Under the pieces are notes generated by a model, which saw only the letters and a list, made by a program, of their open reading frames with translations, searched no databases and was not told the origin of the DNA. This document shows, piece by piece, positions 1 to 8,767 of a stretch of 64,000 bases of DNA; within the stretch, counting starts at the first letter, position 1, and each line of letters starts with the position of its first letter. The translations under genes were made by a program, and so were the position numbers. The DNA is from Levilactobacillus fuyuanensis (GTDB lineage: Bacteria; Bacillota; Bacilli; Lactobacillales; Lactobacillaceae): NCBI RefSeq assembly GCF_003946395.1, contig NZ_RHNZ01000006.1, positions 62,001 through 126,000 on the forward strand. Direction: 5' to 3'.

Positions 1-512
1 CAGGTCTACTGATGGTGGCCAAGAATGACCACGCGCACCAGAGCCTCTCTGCACAGTTACAAGCCAAGACCAACCTGCGGGAGTACGTCGCCATCGTGCA
101 CGGGAGCTTCAAGGAAGAAGAGGGCGTGATTCGCGCGCCACTTGGCCGGGCACCTAAAGATCGTAAGAAACAGGCGGTCGTGGCCGATGGTCGACCTGCC
201 GTGACCCATTTCCGCGTGCTAGAACGCTACGGGAACTATACGCTGATTTCCTGTCGCTTGGAGACCGGGCGAACCCATCAGATTCGGGTCCACATGGCTT
301 ACATTAACCATCCCGTGGCTGGCGATCCGTTGTACGGGCCCAAGAAGACGCTCAAGGGTGAAGGGCAGTTCCTACATGCCCGTGAATTGGGGTTTGTCCA
401 CCCGACGACGGGTGAGCAGTTAGACTTTACGGCACCCGTTCCAGCGCACTTCATGGCAGTCGTTAATAAGCTGCGGCACGAAGCCGGTTTACCGGTTGAC
501 AAAGTAATCTAA
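1..512 (+). CDS. RluD-family rRNA pseudouridine synthase, 3' part
   Basis: C-terminal part of a pseudouridine synthase of the RluA/RluD family, which isomerises uridines in 23S rRNA. The frame is already open at the window edge (Gly-Leu-Leu before the first Met), and GLLMVAKN is the usual end of the catalytic-aspartate motif, whose Asp lies just outside the window. The RLETGRTHQIRVHMA motif and the GDPLYG motif are typical of the family. The gene ends at TAA 510-512. An RluD-like gene directly upstream of pyrR is the usual Firmicute arrangement (YlyB in Bacillus). The ATG at 12 is an internal Met, not the start. Confidence 0.9.
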   Translation, partial: GLLMVAKNDHAHQSLSAQLQAKTNLREYVAIVHGSFKEEEGVIRAPLGRAPKDRKKQAVVADGRPAVTHFRVLERYGNYTLISCRLETGRTHQIRVHMAYINHPVAGDPLYGPKKTLKGEGQFLHARELGFVHPTTGEQLDFTAPVPAHFMAVVNKLRHEAGLPVDKVI

Positions 513-558
513 GCTTTTTAAACTAAACATACGAGATAAGCGGGTTTGCCGGTAGCTA

Positions 559-603
559 GGCGGGCGGGTTTCTTCACCATTTTACCGAAGAGATCTGCCC
601 GTT
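559..603 (+). promoter_or_regulatory. Long leader hairpin upstream of pyrR
   Basis: A 17-bp stem (559-575 with 587-603, G-U pairs allowed) closes an 11-base loop at 576-586, in the 132 bases between the rluD-like gene and pyrR. It has no U-tract, so it is not an intrinsic terminator. The bacillar PyrR-binding consensus loop is not evident. The hairpin ends 28 bases before the AGGAGG site of pyrR (631-636). A role in PyrR- or uridine-nucleotide-dependent control is inference from position. Confidence 0.5.
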
Positions 604-623
604 TCCTGCACATGAACGCGTGA

Positions 624-1178
<555 letters not shown>

Positions 1179-1202
1179 ACTTGACGAAGGGGCCGATTTA
1201 GC

Positions 1203-2282
1203 ATGGCAAAACGCTATTTGATTTTAGAAGACGGCTCGGCCTACGCTGGTGAAGGATTTGGTGCCGGCGCGACAACGAGTGGCGAAGTCATTTCCAACTT
1301 GAATCTCTTAGGCTATCAGGAAACAATCACCGATCAAATTTATCACAACCAAATCATCATTTTTGCGCAGCCGGCCATTGGTAACGTAGGGATCAACCAC
1401 GATAGTTACGAGTCGATCCTACCCACGGCTAAGGGGATGGTGGTCCGCGATGTCACGAACATCTCGACCAACCGACTGTCCCGGCTGTCGCTCGATGAAT
1501 TTTTACAACAACACAACATTCCGGGCATCAGTGGCATTGATACCCGCCACCTGATTCGTAAGCTACGTAAGATGGATGGACCGGTCAAGGGGAGCATTGT
1601 GGACGTCGCAGATGCTCACGCCTTTGATCAACTCAACGCCACGGTGCTGACGAATCGCCAGGTCGATCAGGTTGCCACGCCCAAGCCGTATCCCAACCCG
1701 GATACCGGTAAGAACGTGGTCGTGATCGACTTTGGTCTGAAACACGGGATCTTACGGCAGCTGTCTGAGCGCCGGTGTAACGTCACGGTTCTGCCGTGGA
1801 CGGCGAGCGCCCAGGACGTGTTGAACTTGGATCCGGATGGGGTTCTCCTGTCGACGGGACCAGGATCTCCCTTAGACCTCGGTGAAGGGGTCTTAGAGAT
1901 GATTAGAGCCGTCCAAGCGGAGATTCCGTTATTCGCTATCGGCTTGGGCCACGAGCTCTTTGCACTGGCAAATGGGGCCAAATTAGAGGCACTGCCCGTC
2001 GAGTATCATGGGAGTAGCCATCCCATTCGGCGGATCATTACGAATGATATTATTTACGCCACGCAGGGTCAGGGATACGCCGTTAGCGCCAAGACGATTG
2101 ACCGTGACCGGCTGATCACGACTTACGTGGACCTGATCAATGGCACCGTTCAGGGACTGCGACATCGTGACTACCCAGCATTCTCCGTGCAATTCTTTGC
2201 GGATGGTGCACCGGGTCCTCACGAGAGTCGAGACCTGTTCGACGAATTCATGGAAGCCATGACAGCACGGCGGGAGGGATAA
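1203..2282 (+). CDS. Carbamoyl-phosphate synthase small subunit homologue lacking the glutaminase triad
   Basis: 359 residues, full length for CarA/PyrAA. The N-terminal CarA domain is recognisable (LEDGSAYAGEGFG, GNVGINHDSYESI, SGIDTRHLIR), followed by a class-I glutamine amidotransferase-like domain from about residue 170 (VVVIDFGLKHGILRQL, LLSTGPGSP). The catalytic residues are gone. The nucleophile motif GICLGHQ is AIGLGHE with Gly247 in place of Cys. The C-terminal motif QYHPEASPG is QFFADGAPG, with Phe332 for the catalytic His and Asp334 for Glu. NHG is also changed to GQG. The frame is intact and codon use looks like that of its neighbours. It probably cannot hydrolyse glutamine. Same operon as pyrR and the degenerate carB-like gene. 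Confidence 0.88.
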   Translation: MAKRYLILEDGSAYAGEGFGAGATTSGEVISNLNLLGYQETITDQIYHNQIIIFAQPAIGNVGINHDSYESILPTAKGMVVRDVTNISTNRLSRLSLDEFLQQHNIPGISGIDTRHLIRKLRKMDGPVKGSIVDVADAHAFDQLNATVLTNRQVDQVATPKPYPNPDTGKNVVVIDFGLKHGILRQLSERRCNVTVLPWTASAQDVLNLDPDGVLLSTGPGSPLDLGEGVLEMIRAVQAEIPLFAIGLGHELFALANGAKLEALPVEYHGSSHPIRRIITNDIIYATQGQGYAVSAKTIDRDRLITTYVDLINGTVQGLRHRDYPAFSVQFFADGAPGPHESRDLFDEFMEAMTARREG

Positions 2283-2285
2283 AGC

Positions 2286-4859
2286 TTGCAGAACTTGGAT
2301 GACTTACAAAAAGTTTTGATCATTGGGAGTGGTCCGACGGAAATTGGTCACGAGACCGAGCTCGACAGCGCCACCGTCCAGATCATCACGGGTTTCAAGA
2401 AGCACGGTGTTCGAACACTGGTAATCGACAATAATCCGTTCTCCGTGGCGCTGGAAGAAATCCAGCCAACCAACATGTACGTTCAGGCGGTCACGACCGC
2501 TAACGTGCGTCACATCATTGAGCGCGACCAGCCAGACGCCATCTTACCAACGTTGGGTGGTCTACTGGGGATTCGAATCGCTCAGGAACTCGTTGAAAAT
2601 GGCGACATTGGGCGGTTTGGTGTCACCATTCTGGGGATGCCGGCCGCAACGCTGCGACAGATCAACAATCCGGCTGCCCTCAATGACACGCTCAAGGAAA
2701 TTCATGAACCGGTCATCGAGGCTCAGGTCGTGTCGACGGAAGACGAAGCGTTGGGCCTGGTTGAATCGATTGGCTTCCCTTTGATTGTGAAGCCGGTGGC
2801 ACCGCGCTTGGATACCAACCGAACGATCTGTGAAAACGTTGACGACATGCTGGACGCCCTGAATCAAGGGTTCGCCCAGTCACGGTTTGACCAGTGTACG
2901 TTGGAACGCAGTGTCGTGGGTTACAAGGAAATTGAAATGGTGGCGATCCGGGATGTGGCCGATACCAAGGTCATGATCACGGGACTTGAAAATATTGACA
3001 CGGTCGGGATTCACTCCGGGGATTCTATCGTGGTGACACCACCACAGACACTGAACGACCGTGAGTATCAGGATTTACGAGATGCGACCTTTCGGATAGC
3101 AACCGAGCTGGGAATCGTGGGTGTCATTCACATCCACTTTGCCTTGAATCCGGACAACCAGCATTTCTACGTGACCAAGATCGCCCCATACTTTACGCGG
3201 GGAGTGGCCTTGGCGGCACGGACGACTGGTTATCCACTGGCTCTGGTCACGGGAGCTCTGCTGATCGGTCAACGACTCGTCGACATTAAGTTGCCGAGCC
3301 GCTTTGTTAAGCAGACCGCTATCATGGAACCCACCATCGACCACGTCAGCGTGCGCATCCCAATCTGGCCTTTCCAGGAGGTGCCCGATGCTGATCAACA
3401 CCTAGACACCGTCATGAAAGCGGTCGGGTCAACAGTTGGTGTGGGACGCTCGGTCGAAGAGGCCATGTTAAAGTCCGTGCGGAGTTCGCAGTTTTCACCT
3501 CGAGATGTGTTACCCAGTGTCAGTAATCTAACCGATGGGGAAATGATCAGTCAATTGATTCATCCATTGGCTAATCGGATTCTTGTGTTGATTGAAGCAC
3601 TTCGGCGCGGGTACACTCCGGATGAACTGAGTGAACTGACCAAGATCGATGTCTTCTACTTCGTCAAACTCCAACATTTATTAAAAATCGAGAAACAAAT
3701 CAAGGGAAATCCCTTGGATGTGGAGACTCTCAAAATGGGACGTTACTACGGTTTTGGGGATGGGATGATTGCCCGTATCTGGCAGACGGATACAGCAACT
3801 ATTCGCCGGTTGTCTGCCGAAGCGGAGATCAAGCCAACCTACAAGATGATCGAGCCCACGGCTGGTGAGTTCGATGAACACGCCAGTGGCTATTACAGTA
3901 CCTTTGAGTATGAGAATGAAAGCGAACCGTTAGGCGACCGGACTGCATTAGTCTTAGGACGTGGTGGTAATCAGTTGGGGCCCAATACGGCGGCCGAGTA
4001 TTTCACAACTGAGATGCTTAAGCAGCTGAAGCGGGCAGGATACCATACGATTCTGATGAATACCAACCCGAATGCCATTGGAATTGCCCCTGAGTTCACG
4101 GATAAGCAGTACGTCGATCCCATCCAATTGGGTGATGTGCTCAACGTAATCAATGTCGAGCACCCCGACATTGTCATCGTTCCGGGGAATCGGCATTACC
4201 TGACACGTGAGCTGGGTAAGCTGGACTTGAATCTGCATGTTCTACCCCCAGATCAAGAGAGCAGTAAGGCGCAACCGAAGACAGCGACCATCAGTGTGAG
4301 TCTGTTCGTCCACGAGCAACACAAGATTGCGGTGGGGGTCATGGACATGATTGCCCCGGGGATGAATCAGGATATCGCCCAGGTCACCGCCTTTCGGATG
4401 CCTGCTGAACGGGCCAAAGCTGATCGACTGAAGTTGGTCGAACAAGCCAAAGAAGCCGTTAGCGAGCATCAGTTGACGGGGATGGTGCAGGTCCTCTTTG
4501 CACCGAAGAGCAAGGACAGTCAACAATTGACGGTCGTTGGCATTCGGCCAACGCGTCTGACGGAGATGGCTTTTTTGAGTAAAGTCACCGGCGTCAACTG
4601 GGTACGAATGCTCACCCGACAACACATTGGGACGCTGGACGAGAAGGAATTGGCTGCCATTAAGATCGACCTTAACAGTAAACGAGTCGCCTTGATGAAC
4701 GCCGTCTTCCCATTCCAGCAACTTCACGTTCTGAACCGGCCGGGAACGACCGATCAGGAAATGGGGGCCACGATTGCCTTTGGGTCGAGCGAAGCCTTAA
4801 CCTTGAGCAATTTAAGTGATACCGAACAGCTCGACAAGATTATTAATCGGACGATTTAA
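2286..4859 (+). CDS. Carbamoyl-phosphate synthase large subunit homologue, shortened and catalytically degenerate
   Basis: 857 residues against about 1060 for CarB/PyrAB. The start is TTG at 2286, preceded by GGGAGGGA overlapping the end of the carA-like gene. The first half aligns throughout with CarB (SGPTEIGH, DAILPTLGG, YKEIEMVAIRD, GIHSGDSIVV, FLSKVTG in the second half). Key ATP-grasp residues are lost: the glycine-rich RPxYTLGGTGGG loop is replaced from Lys169 by KPVAPRLDTNR, and the metal-binding EVNPR is KIAPY at residues 298-302. The second half lacks most of its ATP-grasp subdomain, its VNPRSSRT is IRPTRLTE, and the C-terminal allosteric domain is missing. Both active sites should be dead, yet the frame is open over 857 codons, which suggests retention in another role. 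Confidence 0.87.
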   Translation: MQNLDDLQKVLIIGSGPTEIGHETELDSATVQIITGFKKHGVRTLVIDNNPFSVALEEIQPTNMYVQAVTTANVRHIIERDQPDAILPTLGGLLGIRIAQELVENGDIGRFGVTILGMPAATLRQINNPAALNDTLKEIHEPVIEAQVVSTEDEALGLVESIGFPLIVKPVAPRLDTNRTICENVDDMLDALNQGFAQSRFDQCTLERSVVGYKEIEMVAIRDVADTKVMITGLENIDTVGIHSGDSIVVTPPQTLNDREYQDLRDATFRIATELGIVGVIHIHFALNPDNQHFYVTKIAPYFTRGVALAARTTGYPLALVTGALLIGQRLVDIKLPSRFVKQTAIMEPTIDHVSVRIPIWPFQEVPDADQHLDTVMKAVGSTVGVGRSVEEAMLKSVRSSQFSPRDVLPSVSNLTDGEMISQLIHPLANRILVLIEALRRGYTPDELSELTKIDVFYFVKLQHLLKIEKQIKGNPLDVETLKMGRYYGFGDGMIARIWQTDTATIRRLSAEAEIKPTYKMIEPTAGEFDEHASGYYSTFEYENESEPLGDRTALVLGRGGNQLGPNTAAEYFTTEMLKQLKRAGYHTILMNTNPNAIGIAPEFTDKQYVDPIQLGDVLNVINVEHPDIVIVPGNRHYLTRELGKLDLNLHVLPPDQESSKAQPKTATISVSLFVHEQHKIAVGVMDMIAPGMNQDIAQVTAFRMPAERAKADRLKLVEQAKEAVSEHQLTGMVQVLFAPKSKDSQQLTVVGIRPTRLTEMAFLSKVTGVNWVRMLTRQHIGTLDEKELAAIKIDLNSKRVALMNAVFPFQQLHVLNRPGTTDQEMGATIAFGSSEALTLSNLSDTEQLDKIINRTI

Positions 4860-4901
4860 CAAACGGTATTCTTCGGGATTAAAAAGTAAGTTGTAACTAG
4901 C

Positions 4902-4941
4902 AAAAAGTACGCCATCAACGTTAATTGATGGCGTACTTTTT
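4902..4941. terminator. Bidirectional terminator between carB-like gene and rqcH
   Basis: Perfect 17-bp stem 4902-4918/4925-4941 with a 6-base loop. The arms begin in A5 and end in T5, so it can stop transcription from both convergent genes. Confidence 0.93.
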
Positions 4942-4972
4942 ATTTGGAGATTGTTTGTATAGTGCAATTAAG

Positions 4973-6682
4973 CTAATTATCTGCTAATTTTTCAACTAAA
5001 GCACTTTCAGGCGTGACGTAGACCGTCCGTTGACCGGTAAAAATCACGTAACCGGGTTTAGCCCCGTTAGGCTTGTGCAAACGCTTGACGGGTAGGTAAT
5101 CCACGGGAACGTTGCTCGAAGCCCGACCCTTGGAGAAGTAGGCGGCCAGGTTGGCGGCTTCCATGATGGTAGCCTCGCTCGGGTCGTCATCGTGAATAAT
5201 GACGTGAGAGCCCGGCATGTCCTTCACGTGCAACCAAATGTCGGTCCGCTTGGCCGTGTGCAGGCTGAGTTGATCGTTTTGCAGGTTGTTCTTCCCAACG
5301 GAGATCTTGGTCCCATCGCTGGCAGTGAAACGATCTGGCTTGCTGACCTTTTGCCGTTTTTGTTTCTTGTTCTTCTTCTGATGATCGTGATCGCGGAGGT
5401 AGCCACCCTGTTGAAGTTCCAAACGGATGTCGACCAGGTCCTTAGGGGCGGCCAGTTCGATCTGCGCCATGATATTCGAGAAGTAATCCACGTCAGCTTG
5501 GGTAATCTTAAGCTGTTCGTTAACGTAGATCACGGCGTTCTTGGCCTTTTGATACCGTTTGAAATACTTCTGGGCGTTTTGATTCGGCGAGAGTTGATTA
5601 CTGAGCTTGATCTTCAGTGGTTTATTCTCGTCGTAAAAGTTGGGCAGGGAAACCTCGGTTTGGCCACGCTCGACTTGATTGAGATAAGTCGTGAGAATTT
5701 CACCCTTGATCCGGTAGTCATCGGCGTTTTCCGTCTCGGCTAACGTTCGCTGTAACTTCTTAAGCTTGTTACGGTTCTTTTTGAGTTCATTACGGACGAC
5801 ACGAATCAAAACACTCCCTTGTTGCTGAACACGGTCCCGTTCGGCCTTATCCTGATAATAGGCATCCAGCAGTTCAGACAGGCTCTCGGAGGTCTGTTGC
5901 ATACCGGTCGTCGGGTAGGGGAAGGCGGTAAAACTGGTCTTGCCCTTGGGCGAGATGGTCAGCGTTGGCTGTGGATTGTCGAAACGCGCAAAGAAGTCGC
6001 GGAAGTGTTGGGCGGCATCGCCAGGTTCGTGTAGTGCCGTTGACAGGGCGGCTACCGTGTCTTTGCCCAGTCCCTGGTATTGATGTTGTAAAGTTTGGGC
6101 GAGAACGTCCTCATTGGGGAAGTCTCGTAAAGTTTGAGCGAGATCGGCTCGGGGACCATCGAAGGGATTATCAAGATCCTGTTTTGGTGGATTGATGTAT
6201 TGCGCACCCGGGAGTAGTAACCGGTAACGGTTCTGATCGGAGCCGACGTGCTTGATGGCGTCCAGAATTTTACCGCTGGCACTGTCAACGAGGATGACGT
6301 TACTGTGCCGGGCCATGATCTCGATGATTAGGAGTAACTCTTGTTGATCACCCAATTCATTGCGAGACGTAAAGTGGAGGTGGACGACCCGGTCGTTAGC
6401 GGCCTGGGTGATCCCCTTGACAATGGCCCCTTGCAGGTACTTTCGAAGGATCATCGTGAAGTTCGTGGGGACGGGGGGATTGACGTAAGGAATCTGCGTC
6501 ACTTGAATTCGCGCGTAGGTTGGATTAGCCGAGAGAAGAATAGGGTAATTATGGCCGTTGGTGCGAATCGTCAGGACGACTTCGTTATCGTAAGGTTGGT
6601 TAATCTTACTAACCCGGCCAGTCGTCAGATTTTGGCTGAGTTCCTGAACCATTGCGTGGGTAAAGGATCCGTCAAATGACAT
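4973..6682 (-). CDS. rqcH: RqcH / NFACT-family ribosome quality-control factor (FbpA-like)
   Basis: 569 residues. The N-terminal NFACT-N domain begins MSFDGSFTHAMVQEL and contains the MARHSN motif characteristic of NEMF/Rqc2/RqcH proteins. The middle has two coiled-coil stretches (about residues 290-430) and the C-terminal NFACT-R domain carries DIWLHVKDMPGSHV at about 481-494. The bacterial homologue binds peptidyl-tRNA-obstructed 50S subunits and adds C-terminal alanine tails. The older name is fibronectin-binding protein FbpA. The gene stands alone, convergent with the carB-like gene, and starts at ATG 6682 after an AAGGTG-like site. Function is assigned by family. Confidence 0.93.
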   Translation of the reverse strand: MSFDGSFTHAMVQELSQNLTTGRVSKINQPYDNEVVLTIRTNGHNYPILLSANPTYARIQVTQIPYVNPPVPTNFTMILRKYLQGAIVKGITQAANDRVVHLHFTSRNELGDQQELLLIIEIMARHSNVILVDSASGKILDAIKHVGSDQNRYRLLLPGAQYINPPKQDLDNPFDGPRADLAQTLRDFPNEDVLAQTLQHQYQGLGKDTVAALSTALHEPGDAAQHFRDFFARFDNPQPTLTISPKGKTSFTAFPYPTTGMQQTSESLSELLDAYYQDKAERDRVQQQGSVLIRVVRNELKKNRNKLKKLQRTLAETENADDYRIKGEILTTYLNQVERGQTEVSLPNFYDENKPLKIKLSNQLSPNQNAQKYFKRYQKAKNAVIYVNEQLKITQADVDYFSNIMAQIELAAPKDLVDIRLELQQGGYLRDHDHQKKNKKQKRQKVSKPDRFTASDGTKISVGKNNLQNDQLSLHTAKRTDIWLHVKDMPGSHVIIHDDDPSEATIMEAANLAAYFSKGRASSNVPVDYLPVKRLHKPNGAKPGYVIFTGQRTVYVTPESALVEKLADN

Positions 6683-6948
6683 GGAAACAACACCTTTCTA
6701 GTGAAAAATTTATTTTTAAAAGAGATTTATAGTGGTCAGAAAGCTGACTGTGCTGGCTCACGGCTGAATAAACATAACGGATAATAGCGATAGATCGGTC
6801 GTGAGGTAGATTGTAGGTTACTTGGAATTAAGCACGGACGCACTCCCAAAATTGCCGCAACTTTAAGTATAACTGGCGGACGGGTGAAGTGCAAAGAAGA
6901 CCCCTTAGAATTCCAATAATTTTAAGACGAAATCGTCATCAAATTGAC
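6683..6948. other. Divergent intergenic region, rqcH to MarR gene
   Basis: About 320 bases (to 7001) separate the divergent rqcH and MarR genes. Apart from the MarR promoter near its right end, I see no ORF, terminator or clear repeat in it. Confidence 0.6.
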
Positions 6949-6978
6949 TTGTGATTAGCAAGCAAATCGTTGTACAAT
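6949..6978 (+). promoter_or_regulatory. Promoter of the MarR gene
   Basis: TTGTGA (6949-6954), an 18-base spacer and TACAAT (6973-6978) preceded by TG. The -10 overlaps the palindrome TTGTACAA, a plausible autoregulatory site for the MarR protein encoded just downstream. Confidence 0.55.
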
Positions 6979-7001
6979 ACAAGCAAAGGAGTGAGGGCAA
7001 A

Positions 7002-7433
7002 ATGAAATCCAGTCTAGCCGCGTTAATGGCCATCAATAAAGTGCAACAAACGTTGCTGCAACGGATGACCAAGCAGCATCACCTGACCGTTTCCGAGTGG
7101 CAGTTACTCGACCACATAGGCGGCGGCGAAAATACCCAAGAAATTCTTGCCCAACAAACCAAGTTGGATACCTCGACTTTGAGTCGTCAACTGAAGGGCC
7201 TGGTTGCCAAAGATATGGTCACCAAGAAAGCCATTGGGCGAGACAAACGACAATTGGTATATACAATAACAGATAACGGTACGGAAACTGCCGCGACAAT
7301 CAACACGGCATTCGAGACCTTATCCGATGATGTTTTTGAACATTGGTCAACCGATGAACGCAATTTATTACAAATATTATTGAACCGGCTCGATAAGAGT
7401 ATGGACCGGCAACGCACCGTCAAGGAACCTTGA
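7002..7433 (+). CDS. MarR-family winged-helix transcriptional regulator
   Basis: 143 residues when started at ATG 7002, which follows AAAGGAGTGAG at the right distance; the frame also opens upstream at GTG 6951 but lacks a site there. The winged-helix core is visible: SEWQLLDHI, then the recognition helix region TSTLSRQLKGLVAKDMV and the wing RDKRQLVYTITDNG. MarR dimers usually repress nearby transport or detoxification genes. The next two genes follow closely on the same strand and are the obvious candidates for control. The inducing ligand cannot be read from sequence. Confidence 0.88.
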   Translation: MKSSLAALMAINKVQQTLLQRMTKQHHLTVSEWQLLDHIGGGENTQEILAQQTKLDTSTLSRQLKGLVAKDMVTKKAIGRDKRQLVYTITDNGTETAATINTAFETLSDDVFEHWSTDERNLLQILLNRLDKSMDRQRTVKEP

Positions 7434-7456
7434 GGGCGTTTAAGCATAAGGAGTGA

Positions 7457-8767
7457 ATGATTATTCAGCAAAGACTAGTTGTGATTTCTTTAGATGCAAT
7501 GGGGAGTCGGGACTTAGATGAACACTTAGAGGAGCTGCCCAACCTGCGGCGTCTGGTCGTCACGGGAACCCGGGTCAGAAAGGTGCGGGGTATTTATCCC
7601 ACATTGACTTATCCCTCGCATACCACGATTATTACCGGGCAGTATCCGGCAGTCCATGGGATTGTCAACAATACCAAGATGCAGCCGCAGCGCCAGTCGC
7701 CAGATTGGTACTGGTATCAACGTGACGTGAAGGTGCCGACGCTGTACGACCTTGTGCGGCAAAAGCACGAGAAGACGGCGGCCTTTCTGTGGCCAGTCAC
7801 GGCCGGAAGTAAAATTACTTATAACCTGGCAGAAATTTTTCCCAACCGAATCTGGACGAACCAAGTCCTGGTTTCATTAAAGGCCAGCAGTCCGGCCTTC
7901 CTGCTACGGATGAATCAACGCTATGGTCATTTGCGGCGGGGCATTCAACAGCCCGAGCTGGATGACTTTATCACGGCCTGTGCGGTCGATACGCTGATCC
8001 ATAAGAAACCCATGTTAACCCTGATTCATCTGGTCGACATGGATAGCATGCGTCACCGCTATGGGGTGCGGTCGGACGAGGCGATGGCGGCTCTGAAACG
8101 TCTAGATGCTCGAGTCGGTAAGCTGATCGATGCGACGATTGCGGCCGGAACCTTCTCGGCCACAAATTTCGCCATTCTGGGGGATCACTACCAGATCAAC
8201 GTGGATCACATGATTCACTTGAATCAGGCCTTCGCTAAGCGTGGATGGTTGACGCCCATGGCTAACGGGACGGTCAAGAACGACTGGCACGTGTGGGCGA
8301 AGTCCTGTGATGGGAGTACTTACGTGTACACCCGTAATTTTGCGGACAGCAAGCACCTGCAGCAACTGCTTGAGGAGACTCCCGGCGTTGCTAAGGTGAT
8401 TGACGGTCAAGTTGCGGCCAAACGTGGAGCGGACCCGTACTGTCGTTTCATGGTAGAAGCGGAAGCCGGGTATTACTTTACGGATGAGACCGGTCGTCCT
8501 GACGTGGTAGAGGCGGTTGACCCGGAGAGTCTCGGGCAACCAGACCGCTATCACGGGGTTCACGGTTATGATCCAGATAAGCCGGACTACTTTACGACGT
8601 TGGTTCTGAATGGACCGGCAATTAAACCCAATCAAATCATCGATGAGGCGCGACTGATCGATGAGGCGCCAACCTTTGCAAAACTTCTGAACGTGCAGTT
8701 CCCTGAAGACTTACCGGGTCAAGCTTTGACCGCGGCATTTAAGGAGGGCCACGATGAAGTTAACTAA
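7457..8767 (+). CDS. Alkaline-phosphatase superfamily phosphodiesterase / nucleotide pyrophosphatase-like protein
   Basis: 436 residues with no signal peptide, so cytoplasmic. The N-terminal VVISLDAMG supplies the first metal-ligand Asp, and GIYPTLTYPSHTTIITG holds the nucleophile Thr and flanking sequence typical of the type-I phosphodiesterase (ENPP/AP) family. HLVDMDSMRHRYG and LGDHYQINVDH provide further metal ligands, and GVHGYDPD near the end carries the last His. The substrate is unknown. The ribosome site AAGGAG (7448-7453) lies only 3 bases from the ATG. The gene overlaps the following transporter gene by 14 bases, so hydrolysis and transport may be linked. Confidence 0.85.
   Translation: MIIQQRLVVISLDAMGSRDLDEHLEELPNLRRLVVTGTRVRKVRGIYPTLTYPSHTTIITGQYPAVHGIVNNTKMQPQRQSPDWYWYQRDVKVPTLYDLVRQKHEKTAAFLWPVTAGSKITYNLAEIFPNRIWTNQVLVSLKASSPAFLLRMNQRYGHLRRGIQQPELDDFITACAVDTLIHKKPMLTLIHLVDMDSMRHRYGVRSDEAMAALKRLDARVGKLIDATIAAGTFSATNFAILGDHYQINVDHMIHLNQAFAKRGWLTPMANGTVKNDWHVWAKSCDGSTYVYTRNFADSKHLQQLLEETPGVAKVIDGQVAAKRGADPYCRFMVEAEAGYYFTDETGRPDVVEAVDPESLGQPDRYHGVHGYDPDKPDYFTTLVLNGPAIKPNQIIDEARLIDEAPTFAKLLNVQFPEDLPGQALTAAFKEGHDEVN

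Noticed and set aside
2286-4859. Frameshift as the reason for the short carB-like gene
   Set aside because: The frame is open throughout, family similarity continues to near the end in one frame, and the missing parts are internal and terminal losses rather than a shift.
5192-5743. 183-codon plus-strand ORF inside rqcH
   Set aside because: Antisense shadow of a clear NFACT-family gene; no ribosome site and no own family.
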